From SpSt-501 sp037481615 (GTDB lineage: Bacteria; Desulfobacterota; Desulfobacteria; Desulfobacterales; SpSt-501), in NCBI GenBank assembly GCA_037481615.1, contig JBBFLI010000020.1: DNA of 64,000 nt, one strand, 5' to 3'. Position 1 is the stretch's first letter. Every line of letters begins with the position of its first letter. The translations under genes and the position numbers were made by a program. Below are positions 23,665-32,597 of this stretch, piece by piece. Under the pieces are notes generated by a model. The model was not told where the DNA came from. It worked only from the letters and a program-made list of their open reading frames with translations, and made no database searches.

Positions 23665-24751
23665 GCCTCATCCCCGGGCGGATCGGCTTTTTGGGGTCCA
23701 GCCGGTTCCAGGAGGCGATCTCGGCGATCGAAACGCCGTGGCGATCCGCGATCGCCGTCAGGGTGTCCCCCTCCTGGACCGTGTAGAGCACCTCGCGCGG
23801 CTCGGGCAACCCGGCCACCGCCTCGGCGAGACGCCGCGCGAACCCCTCGGCCCCTTCCGTCGGGATGCGCAGCCGCTGCGGGCCCGGGGACAGCTCGAAG
23901 CCGCGCAGCTCGGGGTTCAGGTCCTTCACGGCCTTCACGTCCGTGCGGGCCGCCCGGGCGACGACAAGGAGCGGGACGGCGCGGCGCAGCTCGAACTCGA
24001 CGACCGCCGCGCGCTCGGGGGGGTAGAGATCCTCGGCCTCCAGGCGGAAGCCGAAGCGCGCGGGGTTCTCGAGGATGATTTTCGCCGCGAGGATCCGGAA
24101 AACGTAGCGCTGCGTTTCGAGCGGCAGGTAGAGCCGGTAGAAGTCCTGCGTCTCCTGGCGTGCGATCTCGGCCTGCAACCCGTTTTCCCCCATGTTGTAA
24201 GCCGCGGCGGCGAGCGTCCAGGAGCCGAAGAGCTCTTTGAGCTGCTGCAGGTAGGCGAGCGCTGCCTCGGTCGAGCGCGCGAGGTTGCGGCGCTCGTCCC
24301 GGCGGCGGTCGACCTGCAGGCCGTAGCGCCTGCCGGTCGGCTCGATGAACTGCCAGAAGCCCATCGCCCCCTTCGGCGATCCGGCATGGGGGCGCAGGGC
24401 GCTCTCCACGATCGGGATGTACTTCAGATCCGGGGGCAGGCCGAAAGAGGCGATCGCCTCCTCGATCGGGGCGAGGTGGCGGGGCCCGCGCTTGATCCAG
24501 AGGATCACCTGATGGGGCTCGGCGAGCAGGGAGAGCAGTTCGCGCTCCAGCCGTTCGCGCGCTTCGGGGTCGTGGAGCGGTGCGGGCTCCCCGCAGAAGT
24601 CGATCGGGCCGCGGAACCGGGCGGCCCGGACCAACCCCGAGAAATCGAGCCCCGGGGGCTCTTCGGCCGCCTCGGGGGGGGCCGCTGCGGAGATCGCCGG
24701 CCCCAGGGCGGCCGCGGCCGCAAGGAAAAGCAGGGCCGAACGGGGCATCAT
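23618..24751 (-). CDS. Lytic murein transglycosylase with LysM domain (MltD-like)
   Basis: A 377-residue periplasmic enzyme with a signal peptide (1-23). The SLT domain (about 100-220) holds the catalytic Glu in YIPIVESALRPHAGSPKGAMGFWQFIEPTGRRYGL and the AAAAYNMGENGLQ motif. A C-terminal LysM module (about 323-368: YTVQEGDTLTAIADRHGVS, then ASWNRLDPKKPIRPGMRLRI) binds glycan. It cleaves the MurNAc-GlcNAc bond of peptidoglycan to form an anhydro product. The region between resembles the LysM-poor connector of MltD proteins. It complements the NlpC/P60 hydrolase encoded close by. Confidence 0.92.
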   Translation of the reverse strand: MMPRSALLFLAAAAALGPAISAAAPPEAAEEPPGLDFSGLVRAARFRGPIDFCGEPAPLHDPEARERLERELLSLLAEPHQVILWIKRGPRHLAPIEEAIASFGLPPDLKYIPIVESALRPHAGSPKGAMGFWQFIEPTGRRYGLQVDRRRDERRNLARSTEAALAYLQQLKELFGSWTLAAAAYNMGENGLQAEIARQETQDFYRLYLPLETQRYVFRILAAKIILENPARFGFRLEAEDLYPPERAAVVEFELRRAVPLLVVARAARTDVKAVKDLNPELRGFELSPGPQRLRIPTEGAEGFARRLAEAVAGLPEPREVLYTVQEGDTLTAIADRHGVSIAEIASWNRLDPKKPIRPGMRLRILVSGPGEGATRP

Positions 24752-24767
24752 GCGGCTTCGGTTCCCC

Positions 24768-25049
24768 TCAGGCGCGCAGGGCGGCGTAGAGCGTCCAGCC
24801 GCCCACGGCGATGAAAAAGATGCCGGCGGCGACCTTGATCACCGCGGGCGAGACGAAACGGCTCACGCCGGCTCCGAGCAGGACGGCGATGAGCGAGCTC
24901 AAAACCAGCGCGCCGGCTGCGCCGAGAAAGACCGACAGCCGGGTGTTCTCGCAGTCGGCCGAGAAGCAGAACGTGGCGAGCTGGGTCTTGTCGCCGAGCT
25001 CGGCGAGGAAGACGAAGCCGAAGGTGGTGAGCAGGATCTTGAGGTCCAT
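24768..25049 (-). CDS. Half-size UPF0016/GDT1-family membrane protein
   Basis: A 93-residue protein with three hydrophobic helices and a single copy of the family motif ELGDKTQLATF (residues 17-27). Most GDT1/TMEM165 proteins carry two such motifs in two repeats and move manganese or calcium. Single-repeat versions exist and must pair with themselves or a second half. No second half is present in this window, so a homodimer is the simplest reading. Confidence 0.85.
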   Translation of the reverse strand: MDLKILLTTFGFVFLAELGDKTQLATFCFSADCENTRLSVFLGAAGALVLSSLIAVLLGAGVSRFVSPAVIKVAAGIFFIAVGGWTLYAALRA

Positions 25050-25092
25050 CGGGCTCCTCGATTCGCGGTTGTCGCGGGCCCCTTGTCCGCGG

Positions 25093-25962
25093 TCACAGGG
25101 CGCGCAGAAATTCGGGTTTCAGGGGGACCTCCCCCTCGAGCGCCCGGTCGATCAGGGCGAGCACCGCCTCGCGGTCCCGGGGAAGCCGGGCCTTGAGCGG
25201 CAGATAGTTCGAGGCGTGGTTGGCGTGAAAGAGCCCCTGGGTGAGGTGGGTCGCGGCGATCATCTCCCGCAGTTCGCGCAGCATCTCCACGGGTTCGATC
25301 AGCACGAACCGGCCCCCGACCCAGTCGTCGTAGAGCGGGGTGCCGGGGATGAGCATCAGGCTGAGCGCCCCGACGTACTCGGGATCGATGGCCGAAAGGA
25401 CCCGGCCGGTCTCCCGGGCGTGGACGAGCGAACGCTCGCGCCCGGCGATCCCCAGGATCACGGTGATCGAAAGCTTGATCCCCGCCTGCCGGGCCTTGGT
25501 CGCCGCGGCGATCATCCGGGCGGCGTCGGCTCCCTTGCGGATGCGCGCGAGGGTCACGTCGTCGCCGCTTTCCAGGCCGAAGTAGAGGATGCCCAGGCCC
25601 AGCCCGCGCAGCTCCCGGAGCTGCTCCGGGGTTTTCCAGGACAGGCTCTTGGCGTTCGCGTAGGCGCCGACCCGGGTCACCCAGGGGAGCCTCTCGCGGA
25701 TCGCCCGCAGGATGCGGACCAGGCGCTCCTGGGGCACGACGAGCGCGTCCCCGTCGCAGAGGAACACGCGGCGTTGCCGACGGAAGCGGGCCGCCGCGTA
25801 GTCGATGTCGGCGAGTACGATTTCCTCGGGCTTGATGCGGAAGCGCTCGCCGGCGTAGGTGCCGCAGAAGGTGCAGCGGTTGCGCGAGCAGCCGACCGTC
25901 ACCTGCAATAGAATGCTGCCCGCCTCGCTCGGGGGCCGGATGATGGTGCCTTCGTAGTGCAT
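25093..25962 (-). CDS. Radical SAM protein with CX4CX2C cluster motif
   Basis: A 289-residue protein. From ATG 25962 it opens with HYEGTIIRPPSEAGSILLQ and the cluster motif GCSRNRCTFCGTY. The spacing between the first two cysteines is four, not the canonical three, a known variant in this oxidoreductase-like family. GDALVV, LYFGLESGDDVTL and ITVILGIAGRE mark the SAM-binding barrel. The C-terminal region (THLTQGLFHANHASNYLPL) is conserved in the family but has no known catalytic role. It ends a compact leftward run with the zinc-ribbon and CoA-binding genes. The specific reaction is unknown. Confidence 0.85.
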   Translation of the reverse strand: MHYEGTIIRPPSEAGSILLQVTVGCSRNRCTFCGTYAGERFRIKPEEIVLADIDYAAARFRRQRRVFLCDGDALVVPQERLVRILRAIRERLPWVTRVGAYANAKSLSWKTPEQLRELRGLGLGILYFGLESGDDVTLARIRKGADAARMIAAATKARQAGIKLSITVILGIAGRERSLVHARETGRVLSAIDPEYVGALSLMLIPGTPLYDDWVGGRFVLIEPVEMLRELREMIAATHLTQGLFHANHASNYLPLKARLPRDREAVLALIDRALEGEVPLKPEFLRAL

Positions 25963-25975
25963 GGCCGGATCCGGG

Positions 25976-26200
25976 TTACTGGTTCCCCAGCCCGTTCTGC
26001 CCCCCGCAGTCGGGGCAGACCCAGGTGATCCCGTTGCAGGAAAGGGTCCAGAAATTTTCGTGCATGCAGTCTTGACAGATGCGAAACCCGCAGCGGCAGA
26101 CCCAGCAGAAGGGTACGCGCCGGCGGCACAGCGGGCACTCGGGGTCGCGCTCCCGGCGGTGCCGGCGGCGGTAGGGGCGGTCAACCGAGGAGCCGGGCAT
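25976..26200 (-). CDS. Small zinc-ribbon protein
   Basis: A 74-residue protein with four cysteine pairs: CPLC (about 22-25), CWVCRCGFRICQDC (about 32-45) and CPDC (62-65), enough for two zinc sites. The tail GGQNGLGNQ is short. It overlaps the end of the CoA-binding protein gene by 20 bp and precedes the radical SAM gene by 13 bp, so translation is probably coupled. Homologues are anonymous; a scaffold or nucleic-acid-binding role is possible but unproven. Confidence 0.75.
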   Translation of the reverse strand: MPGSSVDRPYRRRHRRERDPECPLCRRRVPFCWVCRCGFRICQDCMHENFWTLSCNGITWVCPDCGGQNGLGNQ

Positions 26201-26603
26201 GTTCCCGCATGATGCAGCGGTTCATGACCACGTCGATCCCGGCCCGCCTCAGGCGCTCGGCGGCCTCCGGGTGTTCGATCCCCTCCTGCATCCAGAAGGC
26301 CCGCGGCCTGAGGCGCAGGGCCTCCTCCGCGTGCGCCGGGATCTGGTCCGCCCGGCGGAAGACGTCCACGATGTCGACCGTGCCGGGGATGTCCTCGAGC
26401 GAGGGGTAGGCCTTCTCTCCCAAGATTTCCGCCTGCGCGGGCCGCACGGGGATGATCCGGTAGCCCCGGCCCTGGAGGTAGGCCGCTACCCGGTGCGAGT
26501 CCCGATCCGGCTTCGGGCTGATCCCGACCACGGCGATCGTCTTGGCCGATGTGAGCAACGCGCGGATTTCCTCGTCCTGGGCCAGGATGCGTCCCTCGCT
26601 CAT
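26181..26603 (-). CDS. CoA-binding domain protein (YccU-like)
   Basis: A 140-residue Rossmann-fold protein of the CoA_binding_2 family. Features are TIAVVGISPKPDRDSHRVAAYLQ (glycine loop), YRIIPVRPAQAEILGEKAYPSLEDIP and FWMQEGIEHPEAAERLRRAGIDVVMNRCIMREH. The last segment's Cys is typical. ATG 26603 is preferred over 26627 because AGGGGTGG lies just ahead of it. It is homologous to the CoA-binding part of succinyl-CoA synthetase but lacks the ligase; its physiological role is unclear. Confidence 0.88.
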   Translation of the reverse strand: MSEGRILAQDEEIRALLTSAKTIAVVGISPKPDRDSHRVAAYLQGRGYRIIPVRPAQAEILGEKAYPSLEDIPGTVDIVDVFRRADQIPAHAEEALRLRPRAFWMQEGIEHPEAAERLRRAGIDVVMNRCIMREHARLLG

Positions 26604-26722
26604 GCGCACCACCCCTGCTTGCCGCACGCCGCGTGCGGGTGCTATAGGCGGAATTCCAGCGAAGCCTAATTCAGCGGCCGCAGGGTGTCAACCGGCGCCG
26701 CGCGGAAGGAGCCCCGGCGGGC

Positions 26723-29401
26723 ATGCGGGCAAAGGAAGCGATCTACCTCATCGACGGCACGGCCTACATCCACCGCGCCTTCCACGCCATCCAGGGGCTC
26801 ACCAACTCCCGCGGCCTCCCCACGAACGCCGTCTTCGGCTTCACCCGGATGCTTCTCAAGCTGATCGAGGACCACCGCCCCCGGCAGGCGGCCGTCTTCT
26901 TCGACGCCCGGGGCCCGACCTTCCGCCACGAGATCTACCCGGCCTACAAGGCGAACCGTCCGCCCATGGCCGAGGAGATGGCGGTCCAGATCCCCTGGAT
27001 CCGCCGCCTCGTCGAGGCCTACCGCATCCCGGCCTTCGAGATTCCCGGCTTCGAGGCCGACGACCTGATCGGCACGGTCGGACGGCGGCTCTCCGCCGCG
27101 GGCCGGGCGGTCGTGGTGGTGACGGGCGACAAGGATTTCGTGCAGCTCGTCGACGAGCGCCTGCGGCTGTGGGACCCCATGAAGGACCGCGAGACCGACC
27201 TCGAAACCGTGCGGCGGGAACTCGGCATCGAGCCCGCCCAGGTGATCGAGGTCATGGGCCTCGCCGGCGACGCCACCGACAACATCCCCGGCGTGCCGGG
27301 GGTCGGCCCGAAGACGGCGCTCGAGCTCGTGCGGAGCTTCGGCACGCTCGAGGGGCTCTACGCCGGAATCGACCGGGTCGCGCGGCCGAAGCTCCGGGAG
27401 GCCCTGCTCGCCCATCGCGAGCAGGCGTTCCTCAGCCGGAGGCTCGCCACGATCCGCACCGATGCGCCCTTCGAACCCCCGCTCGAGGCCTTCGAGCTCC
27501 GCGACCCCGATGTGCCGGCGCTCGCCGCGCTCTTCCGCGAGCTCGAATTCCGCCAGCTCCAGCACCGCCTGCCCGCGGTCCAGGCCCGGCCGGTCAAGGA
27601 CTACCGCGACGTCCTGACCGAGGAGGCGCTCGCGGCGCTGATCGCGCGGCTGGCGGGCGCCGGGCGCTTTGCGCTCGACACCGAGACCACCTCGCGGGAT
27701 CCCATGCGGGCCGAGCTGGTCGGGCTCTCGTTCGCCGTGCAGCCCGACGAGGCCTTCTACATCCCCTGCGGCCACCGCTACCTCGGGGCGCCCGCCCAGT
27801 TGCCCCGCGAGTTGGTCCTCGCGCGGCTTCGCCCGCTGCTCGAGGACGCCGCCCTCGGCAAGGTGGGCCAGCACGTGAAGTACGACGCGATCGTGCTGGC
27901 GCGGCACGGGGTGCGCCTGGCGGGGGTGGTCTTCGACACGATGCTCGCCTCCTATCTCCTCGACCCCTCCAAGCGCGCCCACAGCCTGGACCAGATCGCC
28001 CTCGATTTCCTGGACCACCGGCCGATCGCTTTCGAAGAGCTGGTCGGCCGCCGACGGGGGGTGGAGACCTTCGCCGAGGTGCCCCTCGAGCAGGCCGTGC
28101 CTTATGCCTGCGAGGACGCCGATCTGACCCTGCAGGCGGCCCGTCTCCTCGAGGAGCGCCTCGAGGAGACGGGGCTGAAGCCGCTCCTCGAAACGGTGGA
28201 GCTCCCCCTCGTCCCCGTCCTCGTGCGCATGGAGATGCGGGGGGTGGCCGTCGACCGCGCGCGGCTCGAGGCGCTTTCGCAATACTTCGCGCGGCAGCTC
28301 GAAGGGATCGAGGAGGAGATCTACCGGCTGGCCGGCGAGCGCTTCAACATCCACTCGAGCCAGCAGCTCGGGGCCGTGCTCTTCGAGAAGCTCAAGCTTC
28401 CGGTGCAGAAAAAGACCCGCAAGAAGACCGCTTACTCGACCGACGTCGACGTGCTCTCGGCGCTCGCCCGCGAACACCCGCTGCCCGCCCTGGTGCTGCG
28501 CCAGCGCTCGCTCGCCAAGCTCAAGTCCACCTACGCCGACGCCCTGATCGGCCTCATCCACCCGGAGACCGGGCGCATCCACACCTCCTACCACCAGGCC
28601 GCGACCGCCACCGGGCGGCTGTCCAGCTCGGAGCCGAACCTCCAGAACATCCCCATCCGTACCGAGGAAGGCCGCGAGATCCGTCGCGCCTTCGTCCCGC
28701 AGCCGGGCTGGCGGATGCTTTCGGCCGATTATTCGCAGATCGAACTGCGCATCCTGGCCCACTGCTCGGAGGACGACACCCTGCTCGGCGCCTTCCGCAG
28801 GGGCGAGGACATCCACACGCGCACCGCCTGCGAGGTTTTCGAAGTCTCCCCCGCGGAGGTGACCCCGGAGCTCCGGCGGCAGGCGAAGGCGATCAACTTC
28901 GGCATCCTCTACGGCATGAGCCCCTTCGGGCTGGCCCGGCAGCTCGAGATCAGCCCGAAGACGGCGAAGACCTACATCGAGCACTACTTCGCGCGCTACC
29001 CGGGGGTGCGCCGCTTCATCGAGCGCACGACGGAGGAGGCGCGGCAGAAGCGGCAGACGAGCACGCTGCTCGGCCGGATCCGCAGGCTGCCCGACATCGC
29101 CAGCTCCAACCCCGTCGTGCGCCAAGCGGCCGAGCGCATGGCGATCAACACCCCCATCCAGGGATCGGCGGCCGACCTGATCAAGCTCGCCATGATCCGC
29201 ATCGACGCCGAGCTGTCCGCCTCCGGGATGCAGGCGGCGATGCTGCTCACGGTGCACGACGAGCTCGTCTTCGAGGCCCCGCCCGAGGAGGTCGAGGAGC
29301 TTGCGCGCCGGGTGAAGGCCGTGATGGAGGGGATCTGGGAACTGCGGGTGCCGCTGGTCGTCAATACGGCAACGGGAGAAACGTGGGCGGATGCGCACTG
29401 A
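26723..29401 (+). CDS. polA: DNA polymerase I
   Basis: An 892-residue three-domain enzyme for Okazaki fragment processing and repair. The 5' nuclease (1 to about 290) has YLIDGTAYIHRAFHA and PGFEADDLIGT. The proofreading exonuclease is intact, with ALDTETTS, a conserved Asp in KYDAIVL, and YACEDAD. The polymerase domain has motif A DYSQIELRILAHCSED, motif B RRQAKAINFGILYGMSPFG and motif C LLTVHDELVFEAP. The first ATG fits homologues. Its neighbours run leftward or are separate, so it is probably transcribed alone. Confidence 0.97.
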   Translation: MRAKEAIYLIDGTAYIHRAFHAIQGLTNSRGLPTNAVFGFTRMLLKLIEDHRPRQAAVFFDARGPTFRHEIYPAYKANRPPMAEEMAVQIPWIRRLVEAYRIPAFEIPGFEADDLIGTVGRRLSAAGRAVVVVTGDKDFVQLVDERLRLWDPMKDRETDLETVRRELGIEPAQVIEVMGLAGDATDNIPGVPGVGPKTALELVRSFGTLEGLYAGIDRVARPKLREALLAHREQAFLSRRLATIRTDAPFEPPLEAFELRDPDVPALAALFRELEFRQLQHRLPAVQARPVKDYRDVLTEEALAALIARLAGAGRFALDTETTSRDPMRAELVGLSFAVQPDEAFYIPCGHRYLGAPAQLPRELVLARLRPLLEDAALGKVGQHVKYDAIVLARHGVRLAGVVFDTMLASYLLDPSKRAHSLDQIALDFLDHRPIAFEELVGRRRGVETFAEVPLEQAVPYACEDADLTLQAARLLEERLEETGLKPLLETVELPLVPVLVRMEMRGVAVDRARLEALSQYFARQLEGIEEEIYRLAGERFNIHSSQQLGAVLFEKLKLPVQKKTRKKTAYSTDVDVLSALAREHPLPALVLRQRSLAKLKSTYADALIGLIHPETGRIHTSYHQAATATGRLSSSEPNLQNIPIRTEEGREIRRAFVPQPGWRMLSADYSQIELRILAHCSEDDTLLGAFRRGEDIHTRTACEVFEVSPAEVTPELRRQAKAINFGILYGMSPFGLARQLEISPKTAKTYIEHYFARYPGVRRFIERTTEEARQKRQTSTLLGRIRRLPDIASSNPVVRQAAERMAINTPIQGSAADLIKLAMIRIDAELSASGMQAAMLLTVHDELVFEAPPEEVEELARRVKAVMEGIWELRVPLVVNTATGETWADAH

Positions 29402-29415
29402 GCGGGCGCAGCGGC

Positions 29416-29631
29416 TCAGGCGTTCCGCGGGCGTCCGCGGGGGGCGGGCTCCTTCGGCGGCTCCGCCGGCGGGGAAGCGGCGGGGCGTGCGGAGCGCACG
29501 GTCTCCTCGACCGTGCGGTAGATGTTCTGGAAAGCCTCGGCGAACCCGCTCGGCGAAAGCCGCCCGCACTCGATGAACTTGATGACGACTTCCTTGGCGG
29601 TTTTGAGGATCTGCTCGTCGATCGAGGCCAT
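29416..29631 (-). CDS. Small conserved protein (71 aa) downstream of polA
   Basis: The first 45 residues form two predicted helices (ASIDEQILKTAKEVVIKFIE, then SPSGFAEAFQNIYRTVEETVR). The rest is a Pro/Ala/Arg-rich tail. The N-terminal pattern resembles a small family common in deltaproteobacteria with no assigned role. It converges on polA with 14 bp between stop codons. Confidence 0.6.
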   Translation of the reverse strand: MASIDEQILKTAKEVVIKFIECGRLSPSGFAEAFQNIYRTVEETVRSARPAASPPAEPPKEPAPRGRPRNA

Positions 29632-29802
29632 GGGGGGGAAGGCCGCCTTTCCGGCGGGGAACCCCCGCCGCGTGCAGGGTTGCGCTACCAGAAAGGGGTC
29701 GGCCTGTCAAATCCGCGGGCGGGGCGCGGTTTGACAGCGAAGCGGCCCTCGGCTAACTTTCCCGGCCGGCCGCGGCGGCCGAGTCCGGGGGGGATTTCAG
29801 CG

Positions 29803-30783
29803 ATGGGAAACCAGATGAGGGGCGGGCACAGGGCCCGGGGCGCCGGGACGGCGGCGGTGATCCTTGCGGTCTTCCTGATCGCCTCCGCCTGCTCCACCCT
29901 GCGGGACGCCGCCCGGAGCACGGGACGCGTGCTGGGGGATGCGGGGCGCAGCGTGGGGGAGACCTTCTCCCCCGGCACCCGCCCCGGGGGGCTTCGGCTT
30001 CCCGTGGCGGTCTTCGCGGGCGACGGCCTCTCGACCCCCGCCGCGGCCGATGCCGCCGCGCGCCTCCAGCGCCATCTGGAAAAACACCTGGAAACCCGCT
30101 GCGGCGGAATCCTTCTCGACGCCGAATTTCCGCGGTTGCTCGTCTCCCCCCCGCGTCTTTCCTCCGGGGGGATCGACGGTCACGCGCTCGCCCTTCTTGC
30201 CCGGCCCCGCGGGGTCAGCGATGTCGTCGTCGGAACCCCGCTCGAGCCCTGGATCGAGGAGGAAAAGACCGGCTTCTGGCTCTGGAAGGGGATCCGCACG
30301 CGGGTGGGGATGGGCCTGCGGCTGGAGATCTTCGACGTCGAAACCGGCGGGAAGAGTCTGGATGAGCGCTTCTGGGAGGAGACCTCCGTCGATCTCGAAC
30401 CGGAGGTGCCGGGGACGGCGGTCCCCTTCGAAAAGATCCCGCCCGCGGTGGTCGAAACCTTGCAGGGGCGGCTCTTCGCCGAGGCCGCCCGCGGCGCCTG
30501 CCGCGCGCTCGCGGCCCGGCCGTGGCGCGGATTCGTCGTCGCCGCGGAAGGGCGCGAGCTCACGATTGCCGCCGGGCGCGGCACGGGTCTTCGCGAGGGC
30601 CAGCGGCTCGAGGTGTTCGCCGCCGGCCGCAGCCTGGTCAACCGGGAGGGGCAGCGTTTCTTCCTGCCCGGCGGGAGGGTCGGCGAGGCGCGGATCCGCT
30701 CCGTCGGCGAGCTGCGCTCGGTCGCCGTGCTCGAGGAAACCCTTTCCGCCGAGGTCGGGGCGACGGTGCGCCTGAAACCCTGA
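29803..30783 (+). CDS. Putative lipoprotein of unknown function with FlgT-like C-terminal fold
   Basis: ATG 29803 opens a 326-residue product whose N-terminus has a hydrophobic stretch ending LIASACS, so Cys lipidation is likely though the lipobox is not ideal. The middle (GLRLPVAVFAGDG to GISDVVVGT-like segments) suggests a nucleotide-independent alpha/beta domain. The last 80 residues (GRGTGLREGQRLEVFAAG and VGEARIRSVGELRSVAVL) resemble the C-terminal domain of FlgT-like envelope proteins. Upstream sequence in the same frame is open far into polA but is non-coding here. It is followed at 20 bp by the next small gene. Confidence 0.6.
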   Translation: MGNQMRGGHRARGAGTAAVILAVFLIASACSTLRDAARSTGRVLGDAGRSVGETFSPGTRPGGLRLPVAVFAGDGLSTPAAADAAARLQRHLEKHLETRCGGILLDAEFPRLLVSPPRLSSGGIDGHALALLARPRGVSDVVVGTPLEPWIEEEKTGFWLWKGIRTRVGMGLRLEIFDVETGGKSLDERFWEETSVDLEPEVPGTAVPFEKIPPAVVETLQGRLFAEAARGACRALAARPWRGFVVAAEGRELTIAAGRGTGLREGQRLEVFAAGRSLVNREGQRFFLPGGRVGEARIRSVGELRSVAVLEETLSAEVGATVRLKP

Positions 30784-30803
30784 AGCGAGGCGGGCCGCCG
30801 AAC

Positions 30804-31058
30804 ATGAAAGACGAACGAGGCCTCTACTACTATCCTTCCCCCGGCAACCCCCGCGTGCGCATGTACGTGAAGGAAGAGGACGGGGTCGTCTGGTTCCGCC
30901 TCTGGAACGCGGACGACCCCGAGCTCTGGCGGCAGCACGACTGGGTCCCTTACGGCGCCATCCTCAAGGCGGCCGAGATGTACACCGGCAAGGCCTTCGA
31001 TCCCCGGCGCGCCTACGACATCGAGATCGCCCGCGCTCTGCTCGACCAGGGTGAATGA
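30804..31058 (+). CDS. Conserved hypothetical protein (84 aa)
   Basis: A compact acidic protein reading YYYPSPGNPRVRMYVKEEDG, VWFRLWNADDPELWRQHDWVPYG and AFDPRRAYDIEIARALL. The pattern resembles a small deltaproteobacterial family without known function. Its stop overlaps the GTG start of the helicase gene, which suggests coupled translation and perhaps a shared function in nucleic-acid handling. Confidence 0.65.
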   Translation: MKDERGLYYYPSPGNPRVRMYVKEEDGVVWFRLWNADDPELWRQHDWVPYGAILKAAEMYTGKAFDPRRAYDIEIARALLDQGE

Positions 31059-32451
31059 AGCGGGAATGGGCGAACTCCTCATCCGCCTCGAAAACCGGCT
31101 GCTGCTCCAGGGGGTTCCCGAAGCCCTGCGCGAATGGCTCACGCAGACGCTCGAATTCCCCAACCCCCGCTACCTGGAAAACGAGCGGCTCGGCCGTTGG
31201 AACCGGGGGGTCCCCCGCCGGCTGCGGTTCCACCGCCGGGCGGGCGCGGACGGCATGATCGTTCCCCGCGGCTTCCTGCGCCAGATCCTCCTCGCCTGCC
31301 GCCGCCTCGGGATCCCCTGCCGCCTCGAAGACCGTCGCCGCAGCCTGCCCCCGGTCGATTTCCGCTTCCGCGCCGAACTGCGCCCCTTTCAGCGCGTCGC
31401 GGTGGCGCGGATGCTCGAGCGCGACTTCGGCACGCTCAGCGCCCCGGCCGGCTCGGGAAAGACCGTGATGGCGCTCGCCATGGTCGCCGCCCGGCGCCAG
31501 CCCACGCTCGTCGTCGTCCACACCCGGGAACTCGCCGAGCAGTGGACGGAGCGGATCGCCTCCTTCCTCGGGATCCCCCCCGGGGCCTGCGGCCGGATCG
31601 CGGGGGGACGGGTCCGCCTCGGAGAGGCGATCACCGTCGCCCTGGTCCAGTCGCTCTACCCCCGTGCGGCGGAAGTCGCCCGGGAAATCGGCTTCCTCAT
31701 CGTCGACGAATGCCACCGCTGCCCGAGCCGCACCTTCACCGAGGCGGTCACGGCCTTCGATTCCCGGTACATGCTCGGCCTCTCGGCGACCCCCTTCCGC
31801 CGCGACGGCCTTTCCCGCCTCATCTTCTGGCACCTCGGGGACCGGCACCACGAGATCGAGGAAAGGGACCTGCGCGCGAGCGGCGCCCGGCTGCCGGTCG
31901 AGGTGGTGCTCCGCGAGACGGCTTTTCACTCCTTTCACGATCCGGTGAGCGAATACAGCCGCATGCTCTCCGAGCTCACCGCAGACCCCGAGAGAAACCG
32001 CCTGATCGCGGCCGACGTGGCTGCGGAGGCGCTGGCGCACGGCGGCGTCTGCCTGATCCTCTCCGATCGGCGGGCGCACTGCGAGGCCCTGCGGACCCTC
32101 CTTCACTATCGGCACCGCCTCGCGAGCGAGCTGCTGACCGGCGAGATGAGCCCCGAGGAACGCGAGGGCGTCGTCGCGCGCGTGAACGCCGGCGGCGTGC
32201 GGGTCGTGATCGCCACCGGGCAGCTGATCGGGGAGGGTTTCGACTGCCCGGCCCTTTCCACCCTCTTTCTCGCCACCCCCGTCCGCTTCAGCGGCCGGCT
32301 GATCCAGTACCTGGGCAGGGTCCTCCGGCCGGCGCCGGGAAAGGAAAAGGCACGGGTCTTCGACTATGTCGACGCCCGCGTGGAGACGCTGCTCAAGGCC
32401 GCCCTCGCGCGGCAGCGGCTCTACCGCCGCCTCTGGCCGACGAACCCTTAG
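31051..32451 (+). CDS. Superfamily 2 DNA/RNA helicase (XPB/RadD-like)
   Basis: A 466-residue helicase. Residues 1-100 form an N-terminal domain, followed by ELRPFQRVAVARMLERDFGTLSAPAGSGKTVMAL (Walker A), VVHTRELAEQW, IVDECHRC (DEAH-type box), LSATPFRRDG (motif III) and the C-terminal motifs VVIATGQLIGEGFDCP and IQYLGRVLRP. It should unwind or remodel duplex nucleic acid using ATP. GTG 31051 overlaps the upstream stop; ATG 31066 is an alternative. No nuclease or partner gene adjoins it, so it is probably a repair or general helicase. Confidence 0.88.
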   Translation: MNEAGMGELLIRLENRLLLQGVPEALREWLTQTLEFPNPRYLENERLGRWNRGVPRRLRFHRRAGADGMIVPRGFLRQILLACRRLGIPCRLEDRRRSLPPVDFRFRAELRPFQRVAVARMLERDFGTLSAPAGSGKTVMALAMVAARRQPTLVVVHTRELAEQWTERIASFLGIPPGACGRIAGGRVRLGEAITVALVQSLYPRAAEVAREIGFLIVDECHRCPSRTFTEAVTAFDSRYMLGLSATPFRRDGLSRLIFWHLGDRHHEIEERDLRASGARLPVEVVLRETAFHSFHDPVSEYSRMLSELTADPERNRLIAADVAAEALAHGGVCLILSDRRAHCEALRTLLHYRHRLASELLTGEMSPEEREGVVARVNAGGVRVVIATGQLIGEGFDCPALSTLFLATPVRFSGRLIQYLGRVLRPAPGKEKARVFDYVDARVETLLKAALARQRLYRRLWPTNP

Positions 32452-32512
32452 GGCTTGCATCCCCGCATACAAGCCGGATCGCCGATCTCGAAGGCGGCAT
32501 TTCCCCCTGACC

Positions 32513-32547
32513 TTGCCTTTTCCTCACATTGTATTCTATAATACAAT
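32513..32547 (+). promoter_or_regulatory. Promoter overlapped by operator ATTGTATT-N4-AATACAAT
   Basis: TTGCCT (32513-32518), 18 bp and a perfect TATAAT (32537-32542) form a promoter for the gene at 32598. The 20-bp palindrome ATTGTATTCTATAATACAAT (32528-32547) covers the -10 box, the classic position for a repressor. A close relative of the palindrome occurs at 61756-61775. Confidence 0.6.
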
Positions 32548-32597
32548 CCATCGAGCCTCCGGGGGCTTTTTCACCCCGGACGGGGAGGGGACGGCGG

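Noticed and set aside
26542..30783. A 1413-codon open frame spanning polA and the lipoprotein gene
   Set aside because: It is a shadow of polA in another frame. Only its last part, from ATG 29803, shows a signal sequence and sensible composition.
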